A stretch of DNA of 64,000 bases from Isoetes taiwanensis (taxonomy: Eukaryota > Streptophyta > Lycopodiopsida > Isoetales > Isoetaceae). The translations under genes and the position numbers were made by a program. Of this stretch, positions 32,234-43,795 are shown piece by piece. The stretch spans positions 52,744 to 116,743 of the forward strand of contig JAJEKV010000047.1 in assembly GCA_021234155.1 (NCBI GenBank), in the 5' to 3' direction. Each line of letters starts with the position of its first letter. Position 1 is the first letter of the stretch. The notes beneath the pieces are model-generated. The model did not search any database and had not been told where the DNA came from. It worked only from the letters and a program-made list of their open reading frames with translations.

Positions 32234-32754
32234 AAGGGCCTTCTAAGAACTGCTGACTAAGCTATATGAACAACCAATCAGAAAACAGAACTGGTAATCC
32301 AGTCAGCAAAACAGTTATAACTAACTCACTGGATCACATTTTCTAGCATAAGTGTTGATAAAAAAGTCCAAATGAGCTCCTGTTTGGTCCAATAGATAGA
32401 TCTCATTGAAATCTTTCCAACCTTGGGTGGTTTGCATATCTTTTAGCCCAGTGAGGATAGTAAAAAATGGTAAAAACCATATTTTTTGGAGTTTTGACAA
32501 TCATAAGTGGTTAAAATATGTGCAAAGCACCTAAGATTGGAAAGATCTCGACGAAATCTATCCATTGCACTAAACGAGAGCTCATTTGGACTTTTCTATC
32601 AATAGTTATGCTAGAAAATATGATCCAGTGAGTTAGTTATAACAGTTTTGCTGACTGGACCCGTCAGGCTCTGATTTCTGATTGGTAGATCATTTATCTT
32701 CATTTGGCTTAGTTGTCATGTTTTGAAGGCCCTTTTTTAATCTCAAAAAAACCC
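32214..32754. mobile_element. Foldback MITE inserted in integrase tail
   Basis: 541 bases flanked by TA (32212-32213 and 32755-32756). The ends are an inverted repeat of about 33 bases starting GGGATTTTTTGAGAT on the left and its near-complement on the right, both including AAGGGCCTTC. Most of the interior also pairs: for example AGTCCAAATGAGCTC on the left with GAGCTCATTTGGACT on the right. It encodes nothing. TA target and long palindrome fit a Tc1/mariner-type or foldback non-autonomous element. Confidence 0.88.
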
Positions 32755-32756
32755 TA

Positions 32757-33182
32757 ATGATTGGTAACTGCAAGAAATTGGCACCCAGATGGACTGGGCC
32801 GTTCATGATTATTGAGCGTATTGGAGAGCAGGCGTATCGGTTGGATTTGCCACCCTGCTTGAAGATCCATAAGGTCTTTCACGTGAGTCTTCTGAAGAGA
32901 CACACTCCTGATCCAGAGGAGATGTTAGATACACCCACCCTCCTTGAAATGACAGATGAGGAACTGGAGATAGTGCCCGAAGCTCTTCTTGATTGGGCCT
33001 ATAAGCAGACCAGAAGGACTCAAATGCTCCAATATTTGGTCAAGTGGAAACACTTGCCGGTGGAGGATGCTACGTGGGTAATGAAGATGGACCTTGACAA
33101 GCATTATCCGAAATTCATGCACGAATCTCAAGGCCGCACCATCAACGATGTCATCAACCCCGGTTCCGGCGGTAAGCATTGA
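32757..33182 (+). pseudogene. Integrase C-terminus and chromodomain
   Basis: The translation after the MITE starts CKKLAPRWTGPFMIIERIG, the conserved integrase C-terminal GPF/Y module, through KIHKVFHVSLLKRH. From about residue 73 a chromodomain follows: EALLDWAYKQ, LQYLVKWKHLPVEDATWV and an alpha-helical end. Two cage-type tryptophans (VKWK, ATWV) are kept, while the first aromatic position seems to be isoleucine or valine. Chromodomains direct chromovirus integration to heterochromatin marks. Stop TGA at 33180-33182. Confidence 0.9.
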
Positions 33183-33186
33183 AGGC

Positions 33187-33476
33187 TTGATTCGGCAGGG
33201 ATCATGCAGTAGCCTGCAGGGGTAGATGCATCTTAGATCAAAATAGTTACCGATGATGAAACCACCTTGGTGTTCTCTAGGACGTGGTGTATTGTCAATG
33301 TCGGCATGACCACGGATTGCCTCAACAGCATGTAGTTGATAGGCCGCGTTCATCTCGGCCATAATGGGAACTTGACCATTCCTTATGCCGCTATGAATTG
33401 CGAACCGTAGGCATGATAGGTTTCCCTGTGAATAGGTTTTTTCTATTTTCTTATAGGGGGTGGTCCCTTCAACCAC
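33187..33476 (-). other. Antisense open frame between pol and 3' LTR
   Basis: On the minus strand an open frame reads NLSCLRFAIHSGIRNGQVPI, then MAEMNAAYQLHAVEAIRGHA and DNTPRPREHQGGFIIGNYFD, protein-like and without low complexity. It extends into the antisense of the chromodomain. Some plant Gypsy elements carry antisense ORFs in this position. I do not recognise the product. Confidence 0.4.
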
Positions 33477-33854
33477 AACTTAACTATTACGTGTAAATAC
33501 TGACGTATTGACATGTGCAGGTCAGTGAGCGGTAGGTGACCTGCCCATGTATAGAGGGTTGCTGATGGCCCAAGCGTCTGTATTTTCATGTCTTCTTTTA
33601 TCAATTTACTAATGGTTTCATAATGTCTGTTAGTGGACTCCGGTCCTTGAATTTTCCATGTCATAATGATCTGAAATGCACATTGGTGCATAAACAATTT
33701 TGTGATCTTTAAACCTCAATTATGTTTTACCTTCAGCAATAAGAAGTTATTTTTATCTATTCATGTGTAACTTATTGTATTTCATACTCATGTATTCTAG
33801 GACACATGTTAGCTATTTCTAACTAAACCCAATGCTGAGGACATCATTATTCCA
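33477..33854 (+). other. 3' untranslated part of the Gypsy element
   Basis: Non-coding interval before the polypurine tract; nothing recognised beyond ordinary AT-rich sequence. Confidence 0.5.
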
Positions 33855-33865
33855 AGGGGGGAGAA
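33855..33865 (+). other. Polypurine tract
   Basis: AAGGGGGGAGAA-type purine run directly before the 3' LTR, the expected primer site for plus-strand DNA synthesis. Confidence 0.9.
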
Positions 33866-35404
33866 TATGGCGTTCCACATATTTATACGGTGTATGTATA
33901 AATATACTGACACGTCACGGGCCGAGGATACACCATCATGGGGGTATGTAACCTATGGAGTTAACCATAAAGGATTAATTTAGCTATGCTAAATTAATAA
34001 GGGTTTAATTAAGGTTTAATTGGCTAATTAACTTAATTAAGCAAATTAATTAATTAGTTAAGAGACACCTAGCCAAACTCGATTGGCCAGAATAAGGATG
34101 CTAATTTGAGGCAGCAAATTGGATCCCTATCCCAATTTTGCCACAAATCGAACCAAGGAGCAGGGGGGCGGTTGGTTATTGACCTATTCAAGCATGGAGA
34201 TTCCACATGACAACGGTTCGATTCGTAATTGGTCAAGTAAATAGGTCAACTTGGTATTTCTAGGGTAGAACACCGGTCAGGGCTTCTTTGTTGATCTTTT
34301 GCTGTTGAATAACCCTTGTTTGATAATTAGAACTGTTCTTAGTTCTTGATTATGTATGGTGATAGATGGATGTATCTTTGGTAGCATCTCTGTTAGTTCT
34401 TCCGTAAAAACAGGGGATTAAGGGGGTAGAGACCCTCAGATCCTATGCTTATTTAGTATGCTTCTATTAGATCCGATAATACCCATTAAGTGCTCAGGCA
34501 CGAGGATCCCATTGGTGTGGAATCTATGGCATCATTGAAGCACCGGATAAGGGGCCGTGAGTGATGAAGTGTGGGGTGGGGTCTCACCGAGCATAAAAGG
34601 CTACAGGGAACTCCTATAGTGAGCTAGGCCTAATAGTCGGTCATGTAGAGGGGTAGGGTATAGGTCCGACACTCGGGTATGGGAGGTGTGACAGAAGGGG
34701 CATCCTGCACTTTGATGATAAAGTTAGAGAGCACGTCCGGTCCGGAAGGAGGTGCTGATGGATGGATCTTCCTCTAGCTCACCCATGGATTCATGCTGCG
34801 ACTACGGAAGGGGACACTTCCCGACCCGCCTCATCGGACCGAGGGAGATGCAACATGGAGTAGGCTCACAGGCTTACCCCTTTGAGCTTCACGGGAAGGC
34901 TACAATGGCGCCATAGCTTGATTGACTCATCGCAAAGTGTGCACAGGAGGGGCGGATGGAGTGGACAACCCTAGCCAATGTTCTATGCCGCCTAATGCCT
35001 TGTTAAGATTGCATCTCAACCCTTGATCTCTGCCGAGACCTAGCCGTCAAAAGATTCCCATTGGAGTCTGAGCCGGGGTAGAACCTTGGGTTTGGGATGT
35101 TTTCCTTAGTATTAAATGTATCTTCTCTGTTGCTAGTATCTGGATGGATGTGCCACCCTTCGTGGTGGTTATTTATTATATGATTATGCTGTGTGCTAAC
35201 CTTGTATTCACGCTTCCGCGATATAGGATGTCCATTTAAGGTATGGACCGGAATGACACCTCCGTGTCCTTTCCCTGGGTACCTACTATGCGGGTAGTCC
35301 GAGGTAGACGGAGGGCCCTGCTCATGGCGAGGTGATTGTCATGGGAGGGGGAAGTCCCTGTATGTATACGTCCGGAGTGCCGTATATGTTCAGGGAGCGT
35401 CACA
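33866..35404 (+). repeat. 3' LTR
   Basis: 1539 bases, starting TATGGCG (the 5' LTR has TGTGACG, so the start is mutated) and ending CGTCACA. Colinear with the 5' LTR with many small changes, including about 35 extra bases near 33977-34015. Confidence 0.96.
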
Positions 35405-35409
35405 TCAAG
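35405..35409 (+). repeat. Target-site duplication, right (TCAAG)
   Basis: Exact copy of 22600-22604. Confidence 0.9.
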
Positions 35410-36198
35410 AAAGTTCTAGAATGTTCTGGAAGGCTCTAGAAAGTTCTAGAATCTTCTAGAAAGTTCTAGAACATAAGAGAATCTAGGGGGATCTAAGAAA
35501 ATTCTTCCAGAAAGTTCCAAATTGTTCTAATAAGTTTTAGAATGTTCTAAAATGTAGGGGAATCTACGGGAATGTAAGGAAATCTAGGGAAATACTTCCA
35601 GAAAGTTCTAGAATATATTGAATGTCTTAGAATGTTCCAGAAAGTCTTAGAATGTTTAAAAACTTCTAGAATGTAAAGGAATCTAGAAGAATCTAATAGA
35701 ATCTAAGAAAATCTTATAAAATGTAAGAGAATGTAGGAAAATATTTACAAGCCTAAGGGAATCTCTTAAAATCTGGGGGATTTAAGGGAATCTTCATAAA
35801 ATCTAAGGGAATCTAAAAAAATGTTGATGAAATCTTAGAGTATCTAGGGGAATCTTTATAGAATCTCTTTGAATCTCATATAATGTAAGGGAACCTAGGG
35901 CAATCTTATAAAATCTAAAGGGATCTAAGGGAATCTAAGATGATCTAGAAGGATCTTCATAGAATCTTGGAGAATCTATGGAAATCTAATGGAATCTAGA
36001 GGGAATCTTATAAAATTTAGAGGAATCTCCACGAAACCTCTAAGAGAACCTTGGTAGAATCTTAGAGAATCTATGAATTTAGAGTATTCTCAAAAGATTC
36101 TTTTAAAATGTAGGGCACGACAAGAACTTGCAGCATAGGAACATGCTAAAACTCGGACATGCACCGTAGGACGCATTAAATTTCTTGTATATATATAT
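35410..36198 (-). repeat. Composite repeat C, second part
   Basis: Continuation of the copy interrupted at 22604: AAAGTTCTAGAATGTTCTGG, the GGGAATCTA/TTCTAGAA array, then GCATTAAATTTCTTGTATATATAT, the same terminus as B. Joining of the two parts across the Gypsy element shows the insertion order. Confidence 0.88.
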
Positions 36199-36771
36199 TT
36201 TTTCTTCCTTCTCTCTGAAGTATCTTCTCTCCATTTTCTATTAGTTATATTCTTTTCTCTCTCTATATTCTCTTAGCTTTCCCACATGCTTGTGAAATTT
36301 GTATCTCTCGCCCCATATGGCGAGAGACAAATTTTATATGTATACCTCCTCTTGAGCTCGAGAGGAGATTGTCTCTCGAACCTTAATGGCGGTAGTTTTC
36401 GAGGGGGGCAGAAATCAGAGAAAGCGAAAATCTTCCAGACGGCTGGATTTTAGTTTGTCTTGGTGCAAACGGGTTTGCGCACTTCTTGATCAAATTTCAA
36501 ATTTCTTTTTCAAATTTCCGTGATTCACATGGAGTCGTTGATTTTGAGGATGGTTGTTGTTGTGTTGTTGTGCACTATCATGCTTGACATTGTACTGGAG
36601 CAATTGTGCCTACAATTACTAGCTTCTAATGACAATTAAGAAGGTTGGCCTTTCTTGAGGAGGAATGTTGAAGCTTCTAATGACAATGCCAAGCTATGTA
36701 CAATGGTGGGGGCAGGTCCCATCTTGGTGTATCCCATAGGGTCCATAAGCTTTCCATGAACGTTAAAAATC
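36199..36771. other. Intergenic; small hairpins of TCTCTCG words
   Basis: AAATTTGTATCTCTCGCC is followed after CCATAT by GGCGAGAGACAAATTT (36296-36337), a near-perfect inverted repeat. No gene seen. Confidence 0.5.
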
Positions 36772-36955
<184 letters not shown>

Positions 36956-38955
36956 CCATTCTTCTCAATATCTCTTCATTCTCTATATTCTCTCATCTCT
37001 CTCTCTATCTCTCTCTAAAGAAAGAAGGAATACCTCACTCCAAGGTGATAAAATGGTCTGGTGATAGTGATAAAATGAGTTTTCTGCCGGATCTAAAAAC
37101 TTTTTGGCATCGAAAAGGCCAAAAACCCTAATGCATGATCACTTGAAGAAATACTAAAATGTTTTCCACCACCGGAAAAAGAATTAATAACTATAATCGT
37201 TAAGTTTTTAGATATACGCAAAATATACCCCAAGATGCCAAACCCCACTCACTCTCTGCTGAATTGCTCCTTAACAACGGGCAATTCAAAAATGAGTATG
37301 TTCAAGTGAAAGAGGTTGTATGAAGTGTCCACAAAAGCAGGAGTTGCATAATTTACAATAGTGGGTTGTTTGTATGTCGAACACTAGAAAGAGGTAAATT
37401 AATTACTCATTCAAATCCTAAAAAAACATGAAAGTGCACGTTTGCTCTTAACATGCAATCTCCTCCGGCCCATTCTTAGGGGAGACAAAGGTATAACATC
37501 GAGCGTGTCACGCACCATTGTGAATAGACGTAAATTCATTACTAAGTAGGCATTGCGTTAACAAACATTGGATGGTAATAATGCTTTAGAACCAAAAAAA
37601 TATTCCAAGACTGCTGCGATAAATTTCATAAATATGAATTCAAGATGCCAATTAAGGGTGCTATTTGTAATAACTATAGTTTTAATGCATGTGAAGATAA
37701 AACATATTAGCATCAAAAGATCTTAAACTCCAAACAAGATTCACTAGGAAGGCTTTCGCATAGAATTTAGGTTTATTAGCAACAATGGCATATCATAAAC
37801 ATTACATGGACTTTTGATATGTAAATCACTTTATAATAACCCTGTGAGACCTGATCTTTTACACCATGAAGAACCCATTTCCTTCCAGTTCTTATTCACG
37901 CCCTTAAGCCTTGTCATATAACCAATTTTCATGTCCGTTTTCCTTCCTGGCCTTTAACATCTTCGGGCAAAATGGGACACAGATTAAGTGTTGGGGACAA
38001 CCGTATCTTTAAAAAATATCCGCCCCTTGCCGAGGAGCACCAAAATTTCTAGAAGGTTAGAAATGGTAAATGAAAGATGCCGTATATACGATGACCAAAT
38101 CCGTCTGAAAGAAAGAAACTCAGGAGAAATAAGGACGAAATAAGTGCAAATGTAGGATTGATATATTAGTGCATCAATCGAGCGCTTGAGAACTGACAAG
38201 GAAACAGAGCTTGGCCCTAAGAGGGAGAGAACAAATGGTTGTGTTGATTTTACTTACAGCATCTTCATTAGCACCTAATTCGGAAAGAGGCTCTTCATTA
38301 GCCAAACCTGCCATTATTCCCTTATAATGATAGGAAATTACCCTTCTGCAGCATAATTTGGCATCATAGTCAATTGATTAGATTCATCAGCCATTCATCC
38401 TGAGCAATATAGTTTTAGCATCAAAACCATGAACAAAAGTGAGAAAACTTGTCTTTGCTATGCATCATAGAATAGCTTGACCTGAAAATATTCCAAACAG
38501 AAACCTTTTTGTTTATTTCCATATCAATGTCTCTCTTTTGCTGCAAAACAGAACCATGTACACAGCTGCAGTTGAATGGCTTTCAACTGCATTTGGTTAA
38601 TTTCCAACAGAACAATGACGATCAATTTCCTCCTCCTTGTTTTATGAATATGGCATCCAGGGTATTCTATACATAATAAATGAACTATGTACTTTAATAA
38701 ATGTGCTTAGGCCTTGAGGAACAGACACCTAGCAAATTATTTTCAAAGGCAACCCACATCTGGGGTATATTTTGCCAGATAAGTGCTTCAAAGGAACAGG
38801 CTACTTTCAAAAAACGAAAAATATACATGCATGCCTGTTCCTTGATTAAGCCGATGATGGAATTCCATGACCTGTTATGATACAAGATAGACAATGGCTC
38901 CATACTTACATGATGTAATATCTTCTATCTCACATAGAACGCTACTTTCCTCAGC
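36956..38955. other. Intergenic and probable MYB 3' flank
   Basis: AT-rich, no gene supported. The part next to 38956 is downstream of the MYB stop codon on the minus strand and must include its 3' UTR; I cannot place the polyadenylation site. Confidence 0.5.
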
Positions 38956-41152
38956 CTATTGAACCTGTTTCTGACCCATTATCAAGTGGCCTGTGATTTC
39001 GCGGGCTAAAATGTCCCGCATCAAAGTTACAAGATGCCCATTTGATCCAATCTCCATGTCTACACCTGAACAAATATTGTCCAAGTCAAAATGCTGTTGT
39101 TTCTGGAGTTGATGCACAGCAGGTAACATTAGTTGTGCAACTGCAGCACTTATAGCAGCAGAAAGCATGTTTTGGCTAGTGCTACTACTTGGGTCCTCAG
39201 AACCATTTTCCCGAAATGTCATAGGAGGCCTTGATAGATTGCATTCCAGTTCCATAGGAGACAGGTTATCATCTAAAAAATCATTATAGTGAGGACCCAT
39301 AAGTGTACTTTCCAGAGACTGCTCTTCGGCGCAAATTGTTTGAGAACAACAACCGCGACCACAATAAGGTGGAACATTATTCTCTGCGCTTGTAACCGCA
39401 AAAGGTTGTTTAGACAAAGTGTCAACCTCATTCTGGTGAGGAGAAACCAAGCAGGAAGACTTATTTGTAGCCTTCACATTATAGCTACTGAATGCACTTG
39501 GCCTAGGTGTAGGCTTAATCACCACAGATTTTGGTACTCCAGAATGAATGAAGTTAGATTCAGGAGATTGTAAATGCCTATTATCTAATCCACTTGTAGT
39601 CTGCAACAAGCCAATTTCTGGCTTTTCTGTTTTGACCTTTGTCCTTTTCAAAGATGGCAATCTTTTCTCCAAAGACCCTTTAGCATTTGTTTCCTTTGAA
39701 AATTCTGCTCGCTGTTGGTCTATAGCCACCTGATCCTGACCAAATTTGCTTCTTTCAGCATCACTTACTTCTTCCTTTAACCTCTCAAAACAATCCGGTG
39801 ACCCTTCTACTGCATATTTACGGCGCAGCGTTGAGTTCCAATGATTTTTAATTGCATTGTCTGTTCTACCAGGGAGCATCCTGGCAATTGAAGCCCACTT
39901 GTTTCCATGTATTGCATGCGCTGCAACAATGGCTCTATCCTCCTCCTCTGCAAACAAAAGGATTTAAATTCAATCAGAATTTAGAGCTTAGATAAAAAAA
40001 GGAAAGTTCAGACACAAAATGTATAACTCTCTGATTCTCTATGTGATCACTTAGAGAGATCTAGGGTGTTTCTAATGCAACTTGCAATGACCATCTAACA
40101 CTGTCTATTATAAGAATTTAGAAAGGTGATAATTGAGATGGCAAAAGCTTGAGATCCTAGGAAACTCATACTAGTAAACAAAGCAAATGGAACATACGTT
40201 TGCTCCTAGAACATATGAAGAAGAAAAAAAGGCATTGGAAATCAATAGAGACAATGTATATGCAGCCTAAGTATAAAAGGGTAGAAAATTTGTGAATAAT
40301 TTAAGTGTGCCTTGCTCAACACGGAAAGCAAACTAAATCCTGCAGCAACAACTTCAATTGCTCAAAGGTAGGAACATGTGCAGGATGTAATGACTGAAAA
40401 TAGTTCAGGAAAGACTGTTATGCATTAATTTCAAGGGGACAAGTATAGAGATAAGAAAAGTGGGATTAATTGATTGGTAGCATGGAAGAAAAGCATAAAT
40501 CAAATGAGGGCATCGATATACTACGTCAAACAAACTGAATTTGGATTCATAAAAAAGCAGGCATACCTGTAAAAGGTTTACGCTTAACAACAGGGTTCAA
40601 CTGATTGCACCAACGGAGACGACAAGACTTGCCGGAACGACCAGGAATTCCTCGGGCAATGAGGCTCCAATTCCGAGCTCCATATTTCTCAACCAGCCGA
40701 TTAAGAATAGCATCCTCTTCGGGAGACCAAGGCCCTTTGATTCTATCCTCTTTCATCTTATCCTCAACACTTCTGCTCTTACCCCCTCCATCAGACAAGC
40801 AACCAGAATCAGGCTGCAAACCCTTCTGCGCAGGGATTTCTACACCACGATCGGGATGTGGATTTTCATACAAACCCTCGGTTTTGGCTTCATTCTGATC
40901 CAGACCACCGGAGCTCTTTCTGGGCGGATGAATCTTCATCTGCTTAATCTGGTCCTGATTATTCTGCTGGCAATGGAGGAGCTGAAGGGGGTGATGGGTA
41001 TTCTGTGTGGGAGGATTTGGGAGAAGATTAGGAGTATTAAGCTGGGTAATAGAAAGGGGGAAGTGGGGGCGATGGCGATCAGCCGAAGAACGATTTCTGG
41101 GCCATCTGGGAAGGGAAGAAGGAGGCGGCCCATCTCCGGCGATGGCCTTCAT
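38956..41152 (-). CDS. R2R3-MYB transcription factor (MYB1/MYB25/MYB109-like)
   Basis: Two exons on the minus strand: 41152-40567 and 39947-38956, with a 619-bp GT-AG intron (donor ACAG|GTATGC, acceptor TTTGCAG|AGGAGG). The total is 1578 bases, 525 residues, and the splice restores the frame. R2 lies at about residues 137-187 ([20 protein letters not shown] ... [20 protein letters not shown]) and R3 at about 190-238 ([20 protein letters not shown] ... [14 protein letters not shown]). These helix-turn-helix repeats bind MYB sites in nuclear DNA. The KRKPFT|EEED junction and [16 protein letters not shown] wording fit the MYB1/MYB25/MYB109 clade. A long N-terminal extension precedes R2; a later Met (residue 72) could be the true start. 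The rest is a serine-rich acidic region. Stop TAG. Confidence 0.93.
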
Positions 41153-41585
41153 AGCTGCTCCTGGCCGATCAAATCCGGCGAGGCCTGGAAGGAAAGCAGA
41201 AATACAGAGCAAAACAAAAGCCCATGTCAACCCAGTCGGACAACTGAAACCCTCGTTTAACCCCTAATCATAATCCTAATCCTCGCCCTTCCTTTTTTCC
41301 CAACACCTTAATTGCCGCCATTAGCAGTTAATTACCATTTAATTAAAATTTAACAGCCCGCTTTCTTAGTGTCATGACCGACGTTGGTTCGGTTGGAAAA
41401 AGCCGGCTGTCATTCACACGTGTGATCTGTGGCTCTGCCGCGTCGAGGGAATTTACGATTCAGATCTAGACACGTAGACTCCTTAAAACGACTACGTATA
41501 CAAGAGAACTGTGGATTTTAGCCAAGCGGATGGCTTAGATCTAATCTTTATGTGATGGAGGGTCCAGATTGGCAGTGTAGACGAG
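41153..41585 (-). promoter_or_regulatory. MYB 5' UTR and promoter region
   Basis: Upstream of the ATG on the minus strand. TTTCCTTCCAG just before GCCTCGCCGG could be a 3' splice site of a 5' UTR intron. ACACGTGT (about 41415), an ABRE/G-box-like palindrome, lies further upstream. No TATA box assigned. Confidence 0.35.
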
Positions 41586-42189
41586 ATGTCGGGATCTGTG
41601 CTAACGGCGCCGTTAAGACCACGTAACGGCCAACAACTGCAGTTAGGGCGGCCACTTTCTGGTGACCCTTCCTCAAAACGGTTGGCCCTTTCTAGTTTAT
41701 TTATTTTTTATTTCATTTATAAAGTATGGCAAGGGGGCCCAAACCATCATGCATGCTCACATAAATTTAGGTTTGGAGCAGACATAATTCTTACCGGTTC
41801 TAAATTTACCGGCCTCCACCACACATTCCCAAACTCCCAAATTCATGATAACCGTGAGTGCCTTTTTGGTCCACTTTATTTTTCATATTATGTGCTATGA
41901 AGTTTGCTAGACATTCCTTTTCAATGATTTTCGAAAATTAGAGATTTTGTTGGTAGAACGCAAGTAAAAAATCACCAAATTGCATAAAGTTACAGGTGCG
42001 GCAAGTAAATGCGTTGGAATTGTAAGTAGATCTAGAATACATATGTAATTAAAAATCAGCAAGTAAACACAAATGAAAATGGGTAAATGGTTCAGGGAAA
42101 GCAACCATATGACATGTCACAACATCATTGGCCATGGGGATAGAATCACATACCAGAACTTTATGTTATGTGGAACATCAACAAGGAGC
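41586..42189. other. Intergenic, nothing recognised
   Basis: Mixed sequence without domains; AT-rich after 41690. Confidence 0.4.
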
Positions 42190-42296
42190 TGATTCTTGCT
42201 CTGGAATGGGAGCTGGCTACTGGCAGCAGCCAGGAGCATCAGGTAGGCGCGATTGGCTGCTGCCAGTAGCCAGCTCCCGTTCCAGCGCAAGAATCA
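42190..42296. ncRNA. Pre-miRNA-like hairpin candidate
   Basis: Arms 42190-42231 and 42255-42296 are reverse complements over 42 bases with two mismatches; the loop is 23 bases. The left arm starts TGATTCTTGCTCTGG. Length, near-perfect pairing and short loop fit a plant miRNA or siRNA precursor, but a small inverted-repeat transposon would look the same. The sequence is not one of the conserved miRNAs I can recall. Confidence 0.45.
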
Positions 42297-43795
42297 ATGA
42301 CTTATTGCTGCTCCACGACGTCAAGGAAAGAACAAGCTGATTTGAGCGATTTTAGATGCAAGAACAGAGATTTGGGCCAAGAACAGAGTGATTCGAAGAG
42401 ATTTTAGGTGTAAGAAAAGAGATTAAGGCCAAGAACAGATGATTTACGGTAAAAAAAACTTGTAGGGCTTCACGCTTTGAGCTATGGTTTCGACAGATGG
42501 TGCACATGCTTCAGATGCTTCAGTCGAGCTATGGTTTCGACAGATCATGCTTCAGGCTTCGAGTGCAATGGTGCAAGATGCTTCACAATCTTCAGTGTTA
42601 GGTAACAGAAACGGGTTGTAACAGGTAATCGGGAGAATGCTTGCCCATTTATCATTCTTGATTAGAATGGTCGCCACATGGCGGCCATTCATTGGTCTAT
42701 AATCAAGAACGTGAATCCACTTTCCTTGACGTATTCTTATAAGCACAGACTCATGGTTGACAAAAATATGACAATTGTACATCATGCCAACACACGTATA
42801 TAAGACTAGTTTCTTGCCTCTACACTGAGCTGCCCTAAAACGTCACCACATATACTTCTAGAAGGTGGTCAGTATGGGCAACACTCATCTCCCAAACCTT
42901 GCCTATGCCATGGTAATGGGTCTGCACTGCCTTAAAGCCAGCTGGAAGGAGAAGTAAGCTACTTGGTTCTCCAGATGGAATGTGCAGGAGCGCAGGTGCA
43001 TACCTATAGAAACTGAAGTGGAGCACAATCACCAGAGGTAGTTTTGGGATGCTGGGGCTTTGGGACAGGTAAAGACTGCACACTACAAAAGCCAGATCAA
43101 TTTCACACTTGAGCAAGGCCCACAACAGTACCAACGAACACATTTATTTCTGAAGAAGCGCAAACTCATTGTGCCCATTCACACAGTGCTCATTGCCTCA
43201 GAATTGAGACAGGCAGATGGATCCCAGAAGAGTGAGAGGACAAGCTATATCAGTGTTGCCAATTGGGAGTCAATGAGGAGGCCATTTTAGTAGTCAGACC
43301 TCAACACTCTTCTTCGTGTTTTTCCCTTCTATTCCGTCCAATTTCTTGCTCGCATTGCCCTTCTAGCCCATCCTGTCTATTTTATTCTATCCAATTTAGA
43401 TTTTTCTTATCCATTTCGTCCATCTCGATTTGCCAGTTTTTTTTTTTTTTTTTTTTCTTTCAAATCGAATTTGCCCATATTGGCTCTGCAACACCATTTT
43501 TGGCCTTGCTTCCAGTGCTTTCTTTGCTTCCAGTTCCGACTTTCTTTGTGGCGTCATTTAGCGGTTTCGGATTTATTCTGGCACAGAGTTGGGGCTGTCA
43601 TGCAACCCACAGACTCAATCTGCAGTGTATTTCTTGCCCCTGACGATAAATTCGGCTCAAGCAGGGCTAGGATGCTTTTCGCCCGCACTAAAGAGGCGAC
43701 CGGGGGTTCACCTAGATTATGGGGTATGAAACAAGTGAGTGCACCAAATGGTTTTTTTATTGCCTCTGGTATCGTATACGTAAGAAAAATATAAG
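42297..43795. other. Intergenic with a poly-T tract
   Basis: No gene supported. GAGCTATGGTTTCGACAGAT is repeated at 42480 and 42527. A run of 18 T residues at 43438-43455 may be the reverse of a retroposon tail. Open frames at 43263-43794 have no recognisable domain. Confidence 0.4.

Larger units (their letters stand above)
22605..35404 (+). mobile_element. Ty3/Gypsy chromovirus with histone H3-like cargo
   Basis: A complete 12.8-kb LTR retrotransposon: 5' LTR 22605-24112, initiator-Met primer site 24114, extra ORF X with histone H3 domain (24821-26022), extra ORF Y (about 26317-27714), gag (27833-29100), protease-RT-RNase H-integrase (to about 32230), foldback MITE insertion 32214-32754, integrase tail and chromodomain (32757-33182), polypurine tract about 33855-33865, 3' LTR 33866-35404. 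Order PR-RT-RH-IN with a chromodomain defines a chromovirus. Stops and frameshifts in every long frame make this copy defective. The LTRs differ by many substitutions and indels, so the insertion is not recent. Confidence 0.97.
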
